The position numbers were made by a program, and so were the translations under genes. From NCBI RefSeq assembly GCF_009765875.1, contig NZ_LMUP01000007.1, positions 124,001 through 188,000 on the forward strand: DNA of 64,000 nucleotides, read 5' to 3'. How positions within the stretch are numbered: position 1 is the stretch's first letter; each line of letters opens with the position of its first letter. The DNA comes from Pedobacter sp. L105. Lineage in GTDB: Bacteria; Bacteroidota; Bacteroidia; Sphingobacteriales; Sphingobacteriaceae. Positions 31,501-40,018 of this stretch are shown here, piece after piece. Under the pieces are notes generated by a model. The model did not search any database and was not told the DNA's origin. It worked only from the letters and a program-made list of their open reading frames with translations.

Positions 31501-31806
31501 AACTTTTCCATAAGGAACCTCTCCATCCAGGCCAATATTGCCTATAAAAGCCCGGTTGATCCCTACTTTTTTCATCGCTTCCAGGTCTTTGATTACACCT
31601 TCTTTTGAGATATTACCAGAAATCCAATACCAATAAACGCTGGTTTGAATGGAATCGGGCACGGTAATAAACCCGGTTGCTAACCGGGTTAACGATACAG
31701 ACGGAGAAACAGATTTTTTTTGGCCCTGGCATTTGGCAATATTAGCGTCAGTTAAAAATATAAGCGTAAAAATTGCGCTTAGACTGATTAGTAAAGTTGA
31801 TCTCAT
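28546..31806 (-). CDS. GH106 alpha-L-rhamnosidase, PUL 2
   Basis: A full-length (1086 residues) secreted GH106 enzyme that removes terminal alpha-L-rhamnose. Visible parts are the signal peptide, TSVYWYWISGNISKEGVIKD and GIFNSPGWSQSGGPWV in the N-terminal half, WKVTVEDSYETGGQNW and GEFWSEGDLGDIENRA in the catalytic region, and a C-terminal jelly-roll (YYIDLGVARSIAKVIVNG, NKLEVKVVNTWANRLIGD) like the GH2-type sugar-binding domain. It differs clearly from the partial GH106 at the left edge, so this is a paralogue for another linkage. It is the last gene of the second SusCD operon, 196 bp after the isomerase. Confidence 0.93.
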   Translation of the reverse strand: MRSTLLISLSAIFTLIFLTDANIAKCQGQKKSVSPSVSLTRLATGFITVPDSIQTSVYWYWISGNISKEGVIKDLEAMKKVGINRAFIGNIGLDGEVPYGKVKMFTEEWWDILHTALKTATRLNIQIGIFNSPGWSQSGGPWVKPEQAMRYLTSSEVMVKGPVLFNKQLPKPKANFQDVKVLAYPVNKDYDHDISSLKPSLSSVPLIDSLSNVMDHNPATAIHLNHDQPLSLTIQTSSPYTVRSVIINTTQRQQLFQGDVQAKINDQYVNVRHFSIDRSNSALYVGFTPYGPATISIPATISTSFRIVFTGISSHAGITELKLSATPAVESYLEKTLAKMWPTPHPFWETYQWIPQPDETSKYIIDPASVVDLSKYLAADGTLKWNVPSGNWIIERSGMTPTNVVNAPSPPEGRGLEVDKMSKAHITAHFNAFLGEIIKRIPAEDRKTWKVTVEDSYETGGQNWTDDLIAEFKQKYSYDPTPYIPVLQGKVVRSEDMSDRFLWDLRRLIADDVSFKYVAGLREISHQNGLTTWLENYGHWGFPGEFLQYGGQSDEVAGEFWSEGDLGDIENRAASSSAHIYGKIKVSAESFTAGGSAFYRYPAMFKKRGDRFFTEGINNTLLHLYIQQPDDNTRPGLDAGFGVEFNRLNTWFYDMDVFLKYIKRCNMMLQQGQYVADVAYFIGEDAPKMTGVTDPALPQGYSFDYINGDVIKQKLTVSNGKLVLPNGISYSILVLPKLETIRPELLEKIKELVQQGAVILGPKPNRSPSLANYPSADKQVRSLAADLWGNIDGVATKVNRYGNGLVLSGMDMQQALDLIKVQPDLKITKSDSVLFIHRQLQDGSVYFVSNQKNSPVNISTAFRVTGKRPELWNAIDGSMRNLPAYSQTGSTTSIPMQLTPFESAFVVFKEAGNNGDTTKINYPQPKNTIELTQPWIVNFDSNMRGPAKPVVFNTLTDWSTNPNDSIKYYSGTAYYHTNFKVGKLVKGANYYIDLGVARSIAKVIVNGIEMGGAWTYPYKVDITKALKAGGNKLEVKVVNTWANRLIGDSRLPADQRKTTVLYGPNATSSLESSGLLGPVKIEEIQY

Positions 31807-32002
31807 TTAAATTGTATTATTGGTTGACAAATAATGATCATGTTTGCTTTAACAAAATTAATAGTTAGCGATTCACCTGATTTGAAATGTTAATCCTATT
31901 ACGGAGATATAACACTGCTTAGGTATTAAAGTCTTCACGCTTTTTTATTCTAGTGATGAGCATAAAAAGTACTTCTTGTGGGATTTAAAGAAATTCACGC
32001 TA

Positions 32003-33436
32003 TCAGCACACTTTGATATATTCAATTTTTAGCACTGCCGCCAGCTTCTGTAGTTTCGAACTGATATGACCCTTTCCCACCGCACAATGATGCGCCGGCC
32101 CATGCAGGTTCCAGTTTTCTATAAAAGCTTTGGCACCGATTGAAAACTTATAGCGGCTATTGGTATTACCAATTTCCAATATATCGCCGCCCACAGATTG
32201 CCCTTCAGCTATTAAAAACTTCATGCGGCCATTACCGTCTTCAATGACGGAAAGCAATGTAACGTCTCCATGTTTTACCGACATTTCTACCGACAGCCCA
32301 TTCCCTACTTTGCCATGGTAAACCTGTAGAGGCTTTACTTTGATCTTTCCTTCTGCAATGCCGGGGTGGCATGGCCCATCGTGCCCCATCAGCACTACAT
32401 CGTCCGTAAAATCCATTGCATAATATTCTGTAAAGGACCCTCCCGCCCCAAACGTGTCTATGATTTTCATGGCAATGGCATTCTTCACCTCATATTCACC
32501 GGCCACAGGGATATTCCGGCCTGTTAGAAGTGAATTACCCAATATTATCGATGACATGGTATCCTCATTTTCTGCATTACCGCTGCCTTTATGGTAATAA
32601 GCAAATGCGCCCAGTTGATATTGCGAAATTATTTTGTCCAGTGCCACTGCGGTTTTGGCCGCCCGTTTAATCTCTAGTTCAGAACAATCGCTTTGAACAT
32701 CAAACGCCTCGTATATTTCTGTCACCTTACGGTTCAGCTCATCCTCAGTAACCGAACGTTTTGAAGCAGACAGCGCATCAACCTCAATGATTTCCATATG
32801 ACCGCCAAAGGTGGCGTTAACAGCTGTCAGATCAGTATAGATATCCATCATCCCACCGTAGTAATTGCCCATTAACCCTAACCTGTTGTAATGAAGAACC
32901 CTGGATACATGTGCCGCTTCTATCCATTCTGTAATCTCTTTCCAAACACTATCATCATTGTACAATACCCCGGTAACCTGGTGAAACGGGATATGGCAAC
33001 GTTTAAATACATTTGCAATTTCGGGCACAGGACATGCCGAGCAGTAGGCAAGCCATTCGCCGGTCATTTTAGTCCTGTCATTCAAACTATTAAACCATTT
33101 ATAGTTTATAGCGGGTTCTGGCGATAGATTGAGCACAATAACAGGTACGCCGGCTTTTTTTATAACGGGTAAAACTGTGGCAGAAAGCGCATAGGTTGAC
33201 ACATAAAGAAAAACCAGGTCTACATCTTCTTTCTTTAAAATATCACCTGCAGCGAAAGCTTTATCTATGGAATCGATCAATCCAAGGTTAACCAGGTGGG
33301 CACCTTTGTTTTTTATTCCTTCGGCCACAACATCAAGGTAACCGCTTAACCGCTTTTCCAAACCTTCAAACTGATCCCAGTAAGCATCCAGCCCAATTCC
33401 AAACAAGCCAACTCTTGTTATATTATTTTTGCTCAT
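32003..33436 (-). CDS. L-arabinose/L-fucose isomerase-like protein
   Basis: A 477-residue cytoplasmic protein of the arabinose/fucose isomerase superfamily, which converts aldoses to ketoses using Mn2+. The family frame is clear: an N-terminal Rossmann-like region (DVDLVFLYVSTYALSATVLP), a middle region (RLGLMGNYYGGMMDIYTD), the metal-site segment (FTEYYAMDFTDDVVLMGHDG, then PCHPG) and a C-terminal HGPAHHCAVGKGH. It is closest in style to AraA-like proteins of unknown sugar preference. Between a haloperoxidase and a GH106 rhamnosidase it may act on rhamnose or another deoxy sugar released by the locus; that is inference. No kinase or aldolase partner lies nearby. Confidence 0.85.
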   Translation of the reverse strand: MSKNNITRVGLFGIGLDAYWDQFEGLEKRLSGYLDVVAEGIKNKGAHLVNLGLIDSIDKAFAAGDILKKEDVDLVFLYVSTYALSATVLPVIKKAGVPVIVLNLSPEPAINYKWFNSLNDRTKMTGEWLAYCSACPVPEIANVFKRCHIPFHQVTGVLYNDDSVWKEITEWIEAAHVSRVLHYNRLGLMGNYYGGMMDIYTDLTAVNATFGGHMEIIEVDALSASKRSVTEDELNRKVTEIYEAFDVQSDCSELEIKRAAKTAVALDKIISQYQLGAFAYYHKGSGNAENEDTMSSIILGNSLLTGRNIPVAGEYEVKNAIAMKIIDTFGAGGSFTEYYAMDFTDDVVLMGHDGPCHPGIAEGKIKVKPLQVYHGKVGNGLSVEMSVKHGDVTLLSVIEDGNGRMKFLIAEGQSVGGDILEIGNTNSRYKFSIGAKAFIENWNLHGPAHHCAVGKGHISSKLQKLAAVLKIEYIKVC

Positions 33437-33617
33437 TAAAATCTTTCATAAAGGTGTGACAATATATTCCTGGTGAAATAGCAGCAAAAAAAAATTGTAA
33501 AATACAGATTTCCCCAGGCAGAATAAAGTTCATAAATGGTTATTAACTGATTGATAAGTATCAAATGTGCGTAAGGAACGGTTAAAAAAAAATAGACTTT
33601 GTGCTGTTAAAGATGGA

Positions 33618-34937
33618 CTATCTTACTTTATCTACTACCCATTCGCCTACCTGATGTCCCTGGATCAAACCATGGTTTATGGCATCCATAAAATGTATAC
33701 CTCCCCAAAACCTGGATATGCCCGCCTCGTTGGCTGCCTGTTGAAAAGAACTAAAATGCCGTGTCGGAATACCAAAGTCTTGCTCAACATTATCGGTATA
33801 ACTAAAGTTACCCCCAAAAAAATAAGTGAGGATTGTTGACGATGTTGCAGATACAACGGAGTGCCCGCTAATATACTCCGGAAATGGAGGAGTTTGCAGC
33901 AGTGGTTTCCAGTTAGGATCGATGTATTGCCGTATGGCCGTTTCCGGACGGATCCTGTTAGTGCGGTATTTATCATCCCAACAACAAATAAAAGCGTCCA
34001 ACAAACCGATAGCTTCTACGGTATTTACCCGAATGGTTTGCGAAAAGCCGGCCTTTGTTTTTGCGCAGGCGATGTTGGCAATTCCCATCCAATGCGCTCC
34101 CGGCGAGATCTTTTTAAGCCCAACCAGCATATGCCCGTTATTTTGAACAGCAAATGGATTGCAGTCCCAAAAATTTGCGATATCTCTTTCTTCCTGTGTT
34201 AAACCATTACCACTCTTGTGATAACTTAATAAAATGTACTTATAAAAAGCAGAGCCCTTGCTGGTAGAAAAAGGGACAGGGGCATCCGGCACAAATTGCC
34301 CGGCAGAATCAATTGATAAAGGCCTCACGGTATTAAAATAAGGCTCAACGGGCACCATATAAGACGGTGCGGTAGGTGCCCAGCTTCCCGGAACACCGGT
34401 GGGGCTATAACGGCGATAATTACTAATTCGGTTATAATGGTCAGACTTGGCATAAGCCAATATCTTTTTGCTGATCAACTGTGCATAATGTTGGGAGCTG
34501 TCGATTGTTTCTCTATCAACACCTAATTTTTGACAGGAATCAATAAACCGCTGCTCGTTTATTGCCATCAGGGTGCTACCAGAAGGCTGGAGCTTTTCGG
34601 CAGTTTTATACATTGCCAGCACCGCACTGAGCTGAAAATCATAGTTGCCAAGCTTTTCAGGTATACTGATAGACGGATATTCATTTAACACACCATGCAT
34701 GCTTTTAACATGTTTATCATTTTCTGATACGATTTCATAGCCAGACAAACAAGTGTAAGCGAAAAATCTTGCAGCCAGGGGCGGATTGGTTACATCGTGT
34801 ATCATCACATCGCTCATCTGGTGAATTACTTTAGCAATATCCCTATTGCTGAGCGATATTTTTTTTTGATGGTGGTGACAGCCACTGATGACCAGACAAA
34901 TTACCCAGGTAGCCGATATAAAATTAATTTTTTTCAT
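33618..34937 (-). CDS. Vanadium-dependent haloperoxidase / PAP2-type lipoprotein
   Basis: A 439-residue lipoprotein (lipobox ending ISGC, Cys20) of the vanadium haloperoxidase/PAP2 phosphatase superfamily. The complete three-part active site is present: Lys323-x6-Arg330-Pro, Ser357-Gly358-His359 in PEYISGHS, and Ser408-Arg409-x5-His415 with Asp418 in SRFWGGIHFMD. Relatives oxidise halides with peroxide, or hydrolyse phosphate esters; sequence alone does not separate the two. It starts 4 bp after the VCBS gene stop, so they are coupled. Its job in a sugar utilisation operon is unknown. Confidence 0.88.
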   Translation of the reverse strand: MKKINFISATWVICLVISGCHHHQKKISLSNRDIAKVIHQMSDVMIHDVTNPPLAARFFAYTCLSGYEIVSENDKHVKSMHGVLNEYPSISIPEKLGNYDFQLSAVLAMYKTAEKLQPSGSTLMAINEQRFIDSCQKLGVDRETIDSSQHYAQLISKKILAYAKSDHYNRISNYRRYSPTGVPGSWAPTAPSYMVPVEPYFNTVRPLSIDSAGQFVPDAPVPFSTSKGSAFYKYILLSYHKSGNGLTQEERDIANFWDCNPFAVQNNGHMLVGLKKISPGAHWMGIANIACAKTKAGFSQTIRVNTVEAIGLLDAFICCWDDKYRTNRIRPETAIRQYIDPNWKPLLQTPPFPEYISGHSVVSATSSTILTYFFGGNFSYTDNVEQDFGIPTRHFSSFQQAANEAGISRFWGGIHFMDAINHGLIQGHQVGEWVVDKVR

Positions 34938-34941
34938 GAGA

Positions 34942-37900
34942 TCAGTTTAATTTATAAGCCGCCATACTGCTGCTGTTTATACCGAAAAGAAGGGTGTTGT
35001 TTATGTTCACTACGCTCCTTACATCGCCCTTGAGCTTAAAACCGGATTGCAACTGTGGTACATAGGTAAAATCGCCTTTTCCGTTACCTTTTAATAACAC
35101 GCCGTAATTAGCATCGTATTTACCAAAATGGATCCGTGCCTGATTCATATTTCCGCACAATAGAAGATCTGCATTGCCGTCATGATCATAGTCTAACGCG
35201 GTGATAGAAAACACAGGAGAATATTGCGCCTGCAAAGGCAGTGGTACCTCCCTTAGTTTTTTCCCTTTATTGCTTACAAAAAGTACTGTTGACAATGTAT
35301 TAGCCGACAAATGCCCGGCCCCTTGCATTTCCTCCGGTGTAAATATCTGATTGATTGTAGCCTCCGCATAACTTTTATAATCCGGAAAACGGGTTCGCAT
35401 CATACTGATCTGGTCCAGCAATTCATCACGGGTTACACAGGGATAGCTCTTATGCTGAATGTAAAAACATAGTATCGGATCTACTGAGCCATTTCCATCA
35501 AAATCCTTAAAATAGATCTCTGCCGGCTCCTTATCAGTTGCTTTGCATTGAGAGTTTAAACCAAGATTACCCACCACCAGATCTGGCCGCCCATCGTGAT
35601 TGAAGTCACCCACCTGCAGACAATTCCACCATCCTGAATATTTTTTGTCGAAATATTTTGCGCTGGCATCGATCAATTTCCCGTTTAGATTCTCAAAAAC
35701 CGTCACCGGCATCCACTCCCCTACTACAATCAGATCTGGCTTTCCGTCGCCATTCATATCTTGCCAGGCGGCATCTGTTACCATACCGATATGTTTTAAT
35801 GATGGGTTTATCTTGTTGGTCTGGTCTGTGAAATGCCCTTTGCCGTCATTGATCAAAATAAAGCTTTCCGGTATTTCAGGATAACGCCCGGGAATTAACC
35901 TGCCCCCGATAAACAGATCTAATTTACCATCTCCGTTAATATCCGCTGCTTTTACACAGCCTTTGCTACTCAGCATTTTAGGTAAGGCATTCGCTGATTT
36001 TATAAAATTGCCCTTTCCATCATTGATATACAACCTGTCCATCAGTAAAGGATCATCAGCTGCATAATCTCCATAACCACCTGAGCAGACGTACAGATCG
36101 GGTTTACCATCCCCATTGGCATCAAAAAAAATTGCAGCTGCATCAGTACTCTTTTTATCATTATCAAATGCAGGCTCCTCTTTTAAGCTAAATGCACCAT
36201 TCTTTTGCTGAATATAAAGGCTGCCAGCTTTACCGTTACCGCCACCAATGTACAGGTCTTCCAACCCGTCGCCATTAACATCTCCCTTTGCCACACACGG
36301 ACCGGAAAAAGAAAGGGGATTGACTAACAAAGGCTGCCGCTTAAAATCATTGATGGTATTTTTTGCCTCGCGATAATTTACCGGGGAGTTGATTTCTTTA
36401 AATAATGGCTTTGAAATTGCCGGCTTTAGCTCGCTACCCGAAGCATTTTTCTCTTCGAGCGTTAGCAGCTGATCGCCCTTAATAGCTAACAAAACCTGCC
36501 TTTTGCCACGAGGCCATATGATTTTTAACGAATCAACCTTCTTATCCTTGCCTAAGCCAAAATGCAGGACAGGAGATACACTGGATTGATAACCACGTGT
36601 TGGCATTTGTTCCAGATATTGTTTTTTAGCGCCAACATATATTTCTATTTTGGCCCCGATACCCTGCGTATTTTTGCCGGCCCCTTTTAAAGAAATAGCC
36701 AGGTAATGATTTTTATTCTGGCTTTCTGCCTGGTTATGATAAATGAAAGCAGGTTTATTAATATTGTTTACCACCAGGTCCAGGCTGCCGTCATTATCAA
36801 GGTCGACATAAGCCGCCCCATTACTATTAGAGGGTTGATTAGCCCCCCATATGGCGCTAACATTAGTAAAAACAAGGTTACCATTGTTCCGAAAAAAATA
36901 GTTTTGCACATCTGATGAAGGCATCTGGCGAACGAGCTGAAGCAGGTCTTTCCGCATCACACGCCTGTCCCGCAGGTTATCGCCCATAAATTTCAGGAAA
37001 TCCATGTTGGTTACATCGCGTGTATAACCGTTAGATACAAAAAGATCTTTCCAGCCATCATTGTCGTAATCTGCAAAAAGTGGTGCCCAGCTCCAGTCTG
37101 TATTGGAGATACCGGCTACCTGCCCGATTTCACTGAAAGTATTATTCCCGTTATTGAGTTGAAGCATATTGCGCATATACTGGTAGTAAAAGCCCTCCCG
37201 CAAATTGAGGTTGAAGCCTTCATAATTATCTGCCCCGAATAATAATTTTTGTCGTTTATTATCTTCAGGGAGCATATCAAGTGTGTAAATATCGGGCTTG
37301 GAGTCATTATTAATATCGGTTACATCATTCCCCATAGAATAAAATGAGGTATGCCCCAGCTGTTGCTGCAATTCATCACTGAACGTACCATTACCCTTGT
37401 TGATATATAAACGATCGGGCACGTTGTAATCGTTAGAAATATAGATATCTGGCCAGCCATCGCCATTAACATCACTTATACCTGCCGCTAAACCATAAGA
37501 TAACGTTGTATTGACGATACCGGCTTGTTTGGTGGTTTCATGGAATACATTATTATCATTTTTGAACAGCCTTATTCCCGCCTCACTATCATTAGTTTGC
37601 ATTAAATTACGTACCGTAATATCATCGGCCAGGTTAATGCGCTGAGGATTATGGTTTACCAATAGCATATCCAGATCGCCATCCCTGTCATAATCAAAAA
37701 AATAAGCCTGCAGGCTGTATGATGAGAAGTTGAGCCCGTACTGTGCAGCAGATTCTTTAAAAACCGGCGCGCCACTTTTATCGTTACCCTGGTTTATAAA
37801 CAGCTGGTTTACCCTTTTTTCTGATTTGAGATGTCCGGAATAACAAACGAAAATATCCAGTTTGCCATCGCCATTGATATCTACAGCCGTTACGCCGGTT

Positions 37901-38271
37901 TTCCATGGACCGGGCCGGCCGGCAACTCCTGCTGATGCGGTAACATCGGCAAATTGCATATGCCCTTTGTTGAGATACAGTTTATTATCCGTCATGTTAG
38001 CGGTAAAATAAATATCCTGCAAACCATCCCCGTTAAAATCGCCTATGGCAACCCCGCCGCCGTTATAAAAATATTCGTACATCAAAGAATTTGTATTTAA
38101 CCCTTCCGTTAATGTATTGGTAAAATCTATATGGGTCATCTGCTGGCTTAGCAGTTTGAATAAAGCTGGTGATTTTTTAACGGAATGGTCATTTTTGCAT
38201 CCGGTTCCCATAAAAATACAGACCAAAACTACAGCGATAATAAATTTGTAAGATGGTAACAGTTTCATCAT
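34942..38271 (-). CDS. VCBS/FG-GAP repeat lipoprotein with ASPIC/UnbV domain
   Basis: A 1109-residue surface lipoprotein (MKLLPSYKFIIAVVLVCIFM, Cys near 25). It has many calcium-binding propeller repeats of the form DxNxDGxxD, for example AIGDFNGDGLQDIYF, AVDINGDGKLDIFV and ADINGDGKLDLFIGG, in two blocks (about 70-500 and 640-1060), split by an ASPIC/UnbV domain (about 540-610, HFGLGKDKKVDSLKIIWPRG). Such proteins are common beside SusCD pairs and haloperoxidases in Bacteroidota and may bind glycan or hold surface complexes. It follows SusD after a 62-bp gap holding a strong hairpin. No catalytic role is visible. Confidence 0.9.
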   Translation of the reverse strand: MMKLLPSYKFIIAVVLVCIFMGTGCKNDHSVKKSPALFKLLSQQMTHIDFTNTLTEGLNTNSLMYEYFYNGGGVAIGDFNGDGLQDIYFTANMTDNKLYLNKGHMQFADVTASAGVAGRPGPWKTGVTAVDINGDGKLDIFVCYSGHLKSEKRVNQLFINQGNDKSGAPVFKESAAQYGLNFSSYSLQAYFFDYDRDGDLDMLLVNHNPQRINLADDITVRNLMQTNDSEAGIRLFKNDNNVFHETTKQAGIVNTTLSYGLAAGISDVNGDGWPDIYISNDYNVPDRLYINKGNGTFSDELQQQLGHTSFYSMGNDVTDINNDSKPDIYTLDMLPEDNKRQKLLFGADNYEGFNLNLREGFYYQYMRNMLQLNNGNNTFSEIGQVAGISNTDWSWAPLFADYDNDGWKDLFVSNGYTRDVTNMDFLKFMGDNLRDRRVMRKDLLQLVRQMPSSDVQNYFFRNNGNLVFTNVSAIWGANQPSNSNGAAYVDLDNDGSLDLVVNNINKPAFIYHNQAESQNKNHYLAISLKGAGKNTQGIGAKIEIYVGAKKQYLEQMPTRGYQSSVSPVLHFGLGKDKKVDSLKIIWPRGKRQVLLAIKGDQLLTLEEKNASGSELKPAISKPLFKEINSPVNYREAKNTINDFKRQPLLVNPLSFSGPCVAKGDVNGDGLEDLYIGGGNGKAGSLYIQQKNGAFSLKEEPAFDNDKKSTDAAAIFFDANGDGKPDLYVCSGGYGDYAADDPLLMDRLYINDGKGNFIKSANALPKMLSSKGCVKAADINGDGKLDLFIGGRLIPGRYPEIPESFILINDGKGHFTDQTNKINPSLKHIGMVTDAAWQDMNGDGKPDLIVVGEWMPVTVFENLNGKLIDASAKYFDKKYSGWWNCLQVGDFNHDGRPDLVVGNLGLNSQCKATDKEPAEIYFKDFDGNGSVDPILCFYIQHKSYPCVTRDELLDQISMMRTRFPDYKSYAEATINQIFTPEEMQGAGHLSANTLSTVLFVSNKGKKLREVPLPLQAQYSPVFSITALDYDHDGNADLLLCGNMNQARIHFGKYDANYGVLLKGNGKGDFTYVPQLQSGFKLKGDVRSVVNINNTLLFGINSSSMAAYKLN

Positions 38272-38285
38272 CAGCGGGGTTTAAA

Positions 38286-38324
38286 TGATAACCAGAACCT
38301 TTCTTTAATAGGTTCTGGTTATCA
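38286..38324 (-). terminator. Intra-operon hairpin between susD and the VCBS gene
   Basis: A perfect 15-bp stem (38286-38300 with 38310-38324) around a 9-base loop lies 9 bp beyond the SusD stop. On the minus strand only three T follow, so it is more likely an attenuator or an mRNA 3'-end stabiliser that keeps SusCD levels above those of the downstream genes than a full terminator. Confidence 0.6.
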
Positions 38325-38333
38325 GGATAAATA

Positions 38334-39998
38334 TTAATAGCCAGGATTTTGAACCAGCTTTTTATTTTGATCTATAGCGCTCTGCGGAATTGGGAATACG
38401 TAGTTTTTACTTGCGTTAAACCTTCTGTCACCGCCGGGCGTGGTTACGGGCGTATAGCTTAAGCCACCCTGGGCATTGGCTTTTATGGCAATTCCGTGTA
38501 ATGGTTTGTTAATATTGACCTCGGCAAGGCGCCATCTGATTAAATCCCAATAACGCTTGTCTTCGAACACCAATTCAATTCGTCGTTCGCGCCTTATCGC
38601 AGTTCTCATTTGATCTTTGGCTAATCCAAAGGTTAAGTTTGGCAAGGCAGACCTAGTGCGGATTTTGTTTATGGCATCGTAAACTGTCCCGTCGGGCCCT
38701 GAAGCTTCATTTTGTGCTTCAGCATAATTTAACAACACCTCTGCATACCTGAAATAATAATAATTCTGCCCCCCACTTTTGTTATTCCAGTTGTCTGGCC
38801 CGAGGTTATTGGAGTTGATATTCTTGCAGGTATAGTAGCCGGTTTGCGTAGCATCACTATGGTCGGAAAGATCAATTTCATTCGCACTGTTTACGCCCTG
38901 GCGGGTAAAAATGGTGTCATTGTACCAGAATGTATTGTCATAAACTATTGTTTGATAAAAACGCTGTTCACGGTGTAAATAAGGGTTATTAGGATCAAAA
39001 CCCGAGGTAGGATCTGTGATCTCTTTGCCGTTATCCATTTCGTAATCATCAACCAGCTCCTGTGTAGGGCCAATACCTCCCCAGCTGGTTTCTACACCGC
39101 CTTTAGTAAAAGTAGGGCCATTAACACCAGAATACCAGTTGCCTTTTACATAAGGAATATATTGCCTGTAAAAAATAGCTTCTACATTGGCTGTATTGTC
39201 TAGAAACAGCTGACCATAATTTGAATATAAATTGTAAACCTTTCCGTTACCTAAACTATCTATTACCATTTTGTTGGTAGCTGCCGAAGCCGCGTAGTCA
39301 TTAGAGAAAAGCTCTACCCAGCCGCGTAAAGTTAAGGCAGCTCCTTGTGTGGCCCTGCCAGCATCAGCCGCAGTTTTAGGCAAATCATGAGAGGCTGCGG
39401 TTAGCTCTGATTGTATAAACTTATAGGTATCGGCAGCGCTACTTCTGGCTACGAAAACATCATTTCCCTGGGTATTGATATTAAGCGGTGTGGTGATGAT
39501 GGGAACGCCACCATAGGCCATATACAACAGATGATAAAAATAGGCCCTTAAAAACCGGGCTTCAGCAGTTCGCAGTTTTTTATAATCTGCGGTTAAGGTT
39601 GGTGACGACGCTACGTTAGTGATAAATAAATTACATTTACGTATATAGGTATAATTAGACGACCAATCCAGATTTATTGAGGGCCAGCCGATGTTTGAAG
39701 GTGTATATTCTGCCTGTGCAAATAACGTTCTTGAAATATCCTGCGAAACACCATTTATAGAATTATCTGATATATTATCAAGAGGATCTGCAGAATTATT
39801 TTCGTCAGGAAGGCTGCCGTAAATATCATTCAGAAACAGATCGGTGGCCGCATTTGTGGCAAAAGCTTCACCTCCGGCTATTCGGTCATTCGGCGTAACA
39901 TCAAGTGATTTATCCAGCGCCTTCTTACAGGAGAAGTTTAAAAGACTTACAATCAGCAGTAAAGCACAACTGAAGTTAAAATATGCATTATTTTTCAT
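38334..39998 (-). CDS. SusD-like glycan-binding lipoprotein, PUL 2
   Basis: A 554-residue RagB/SusD lipoprotein (LLNFSC lipobox, Cys24). Characteristic parts are DKSLDVTPNDRIAGGEAFAT, LRTAEARFLRAYFYHLLYMAYGGVPIIT, NYYYFRYAEVLLNYAEAQNE, RRERRIELVFEDKRYWDLIRW and the C-terminal KNYVFPIPQSAIDQNKKLVQNPGY. It lies 20 bp after its SusC partner. The ligand is unknown; a rhamnose-bearing glycan is suggested by the GH106 at the end of the operon. Confidence 0.95.
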   Translation of the reverse strand: MKNNAYFNFSCALLLIVSLLNFSCKKALDKSLDVTPNDRIAGGEAFATNAATDLFLNDIYGSLPDENNSADPLDNISDNSINGVSQDISRTLFAQAEYTPSNIGWPSINLDWSSNYTYIRKCNLFITNVASSPTLTADYKKLRTAEARFLRAYFYHLLYMAYGGVPIITTPLNINTQGNDVFVARSSAADTYKFIQSELTAASHDLPKTAADAGRATQGAALTLRGWVELFSNDYAASAATNKMVIDSLGNGKVYNLYSNYGQLFLDNTANVEAIFYRQYIPYVKGNWYSGVNGPTFTKGGVETSWGGIGPTQELVDDYEMDNGKEITDPTSGFDPNNPYLHREQRFYQTIVYDNTFWYNDTIFTRQGVNSANEIDLSDHSDATQTGYYTCKNINSNNLGPDNWNNKSGGQNYYYFRYAEVLLNYAEAQNEASGPDGTVYDAINKIRTRSALPNLTFGLAKDQMRTAIRRERRIELVFEDKRYWDLIRWRLAEVNINKPLHGIAIKANAQGGLSYTPVTTPGGDRRFNASKNYVFPIPQSAIDQNKKLVQNPGY

Positions 39999-40018
39999 TT
40001 TTGTAATCTTTAAGAATT

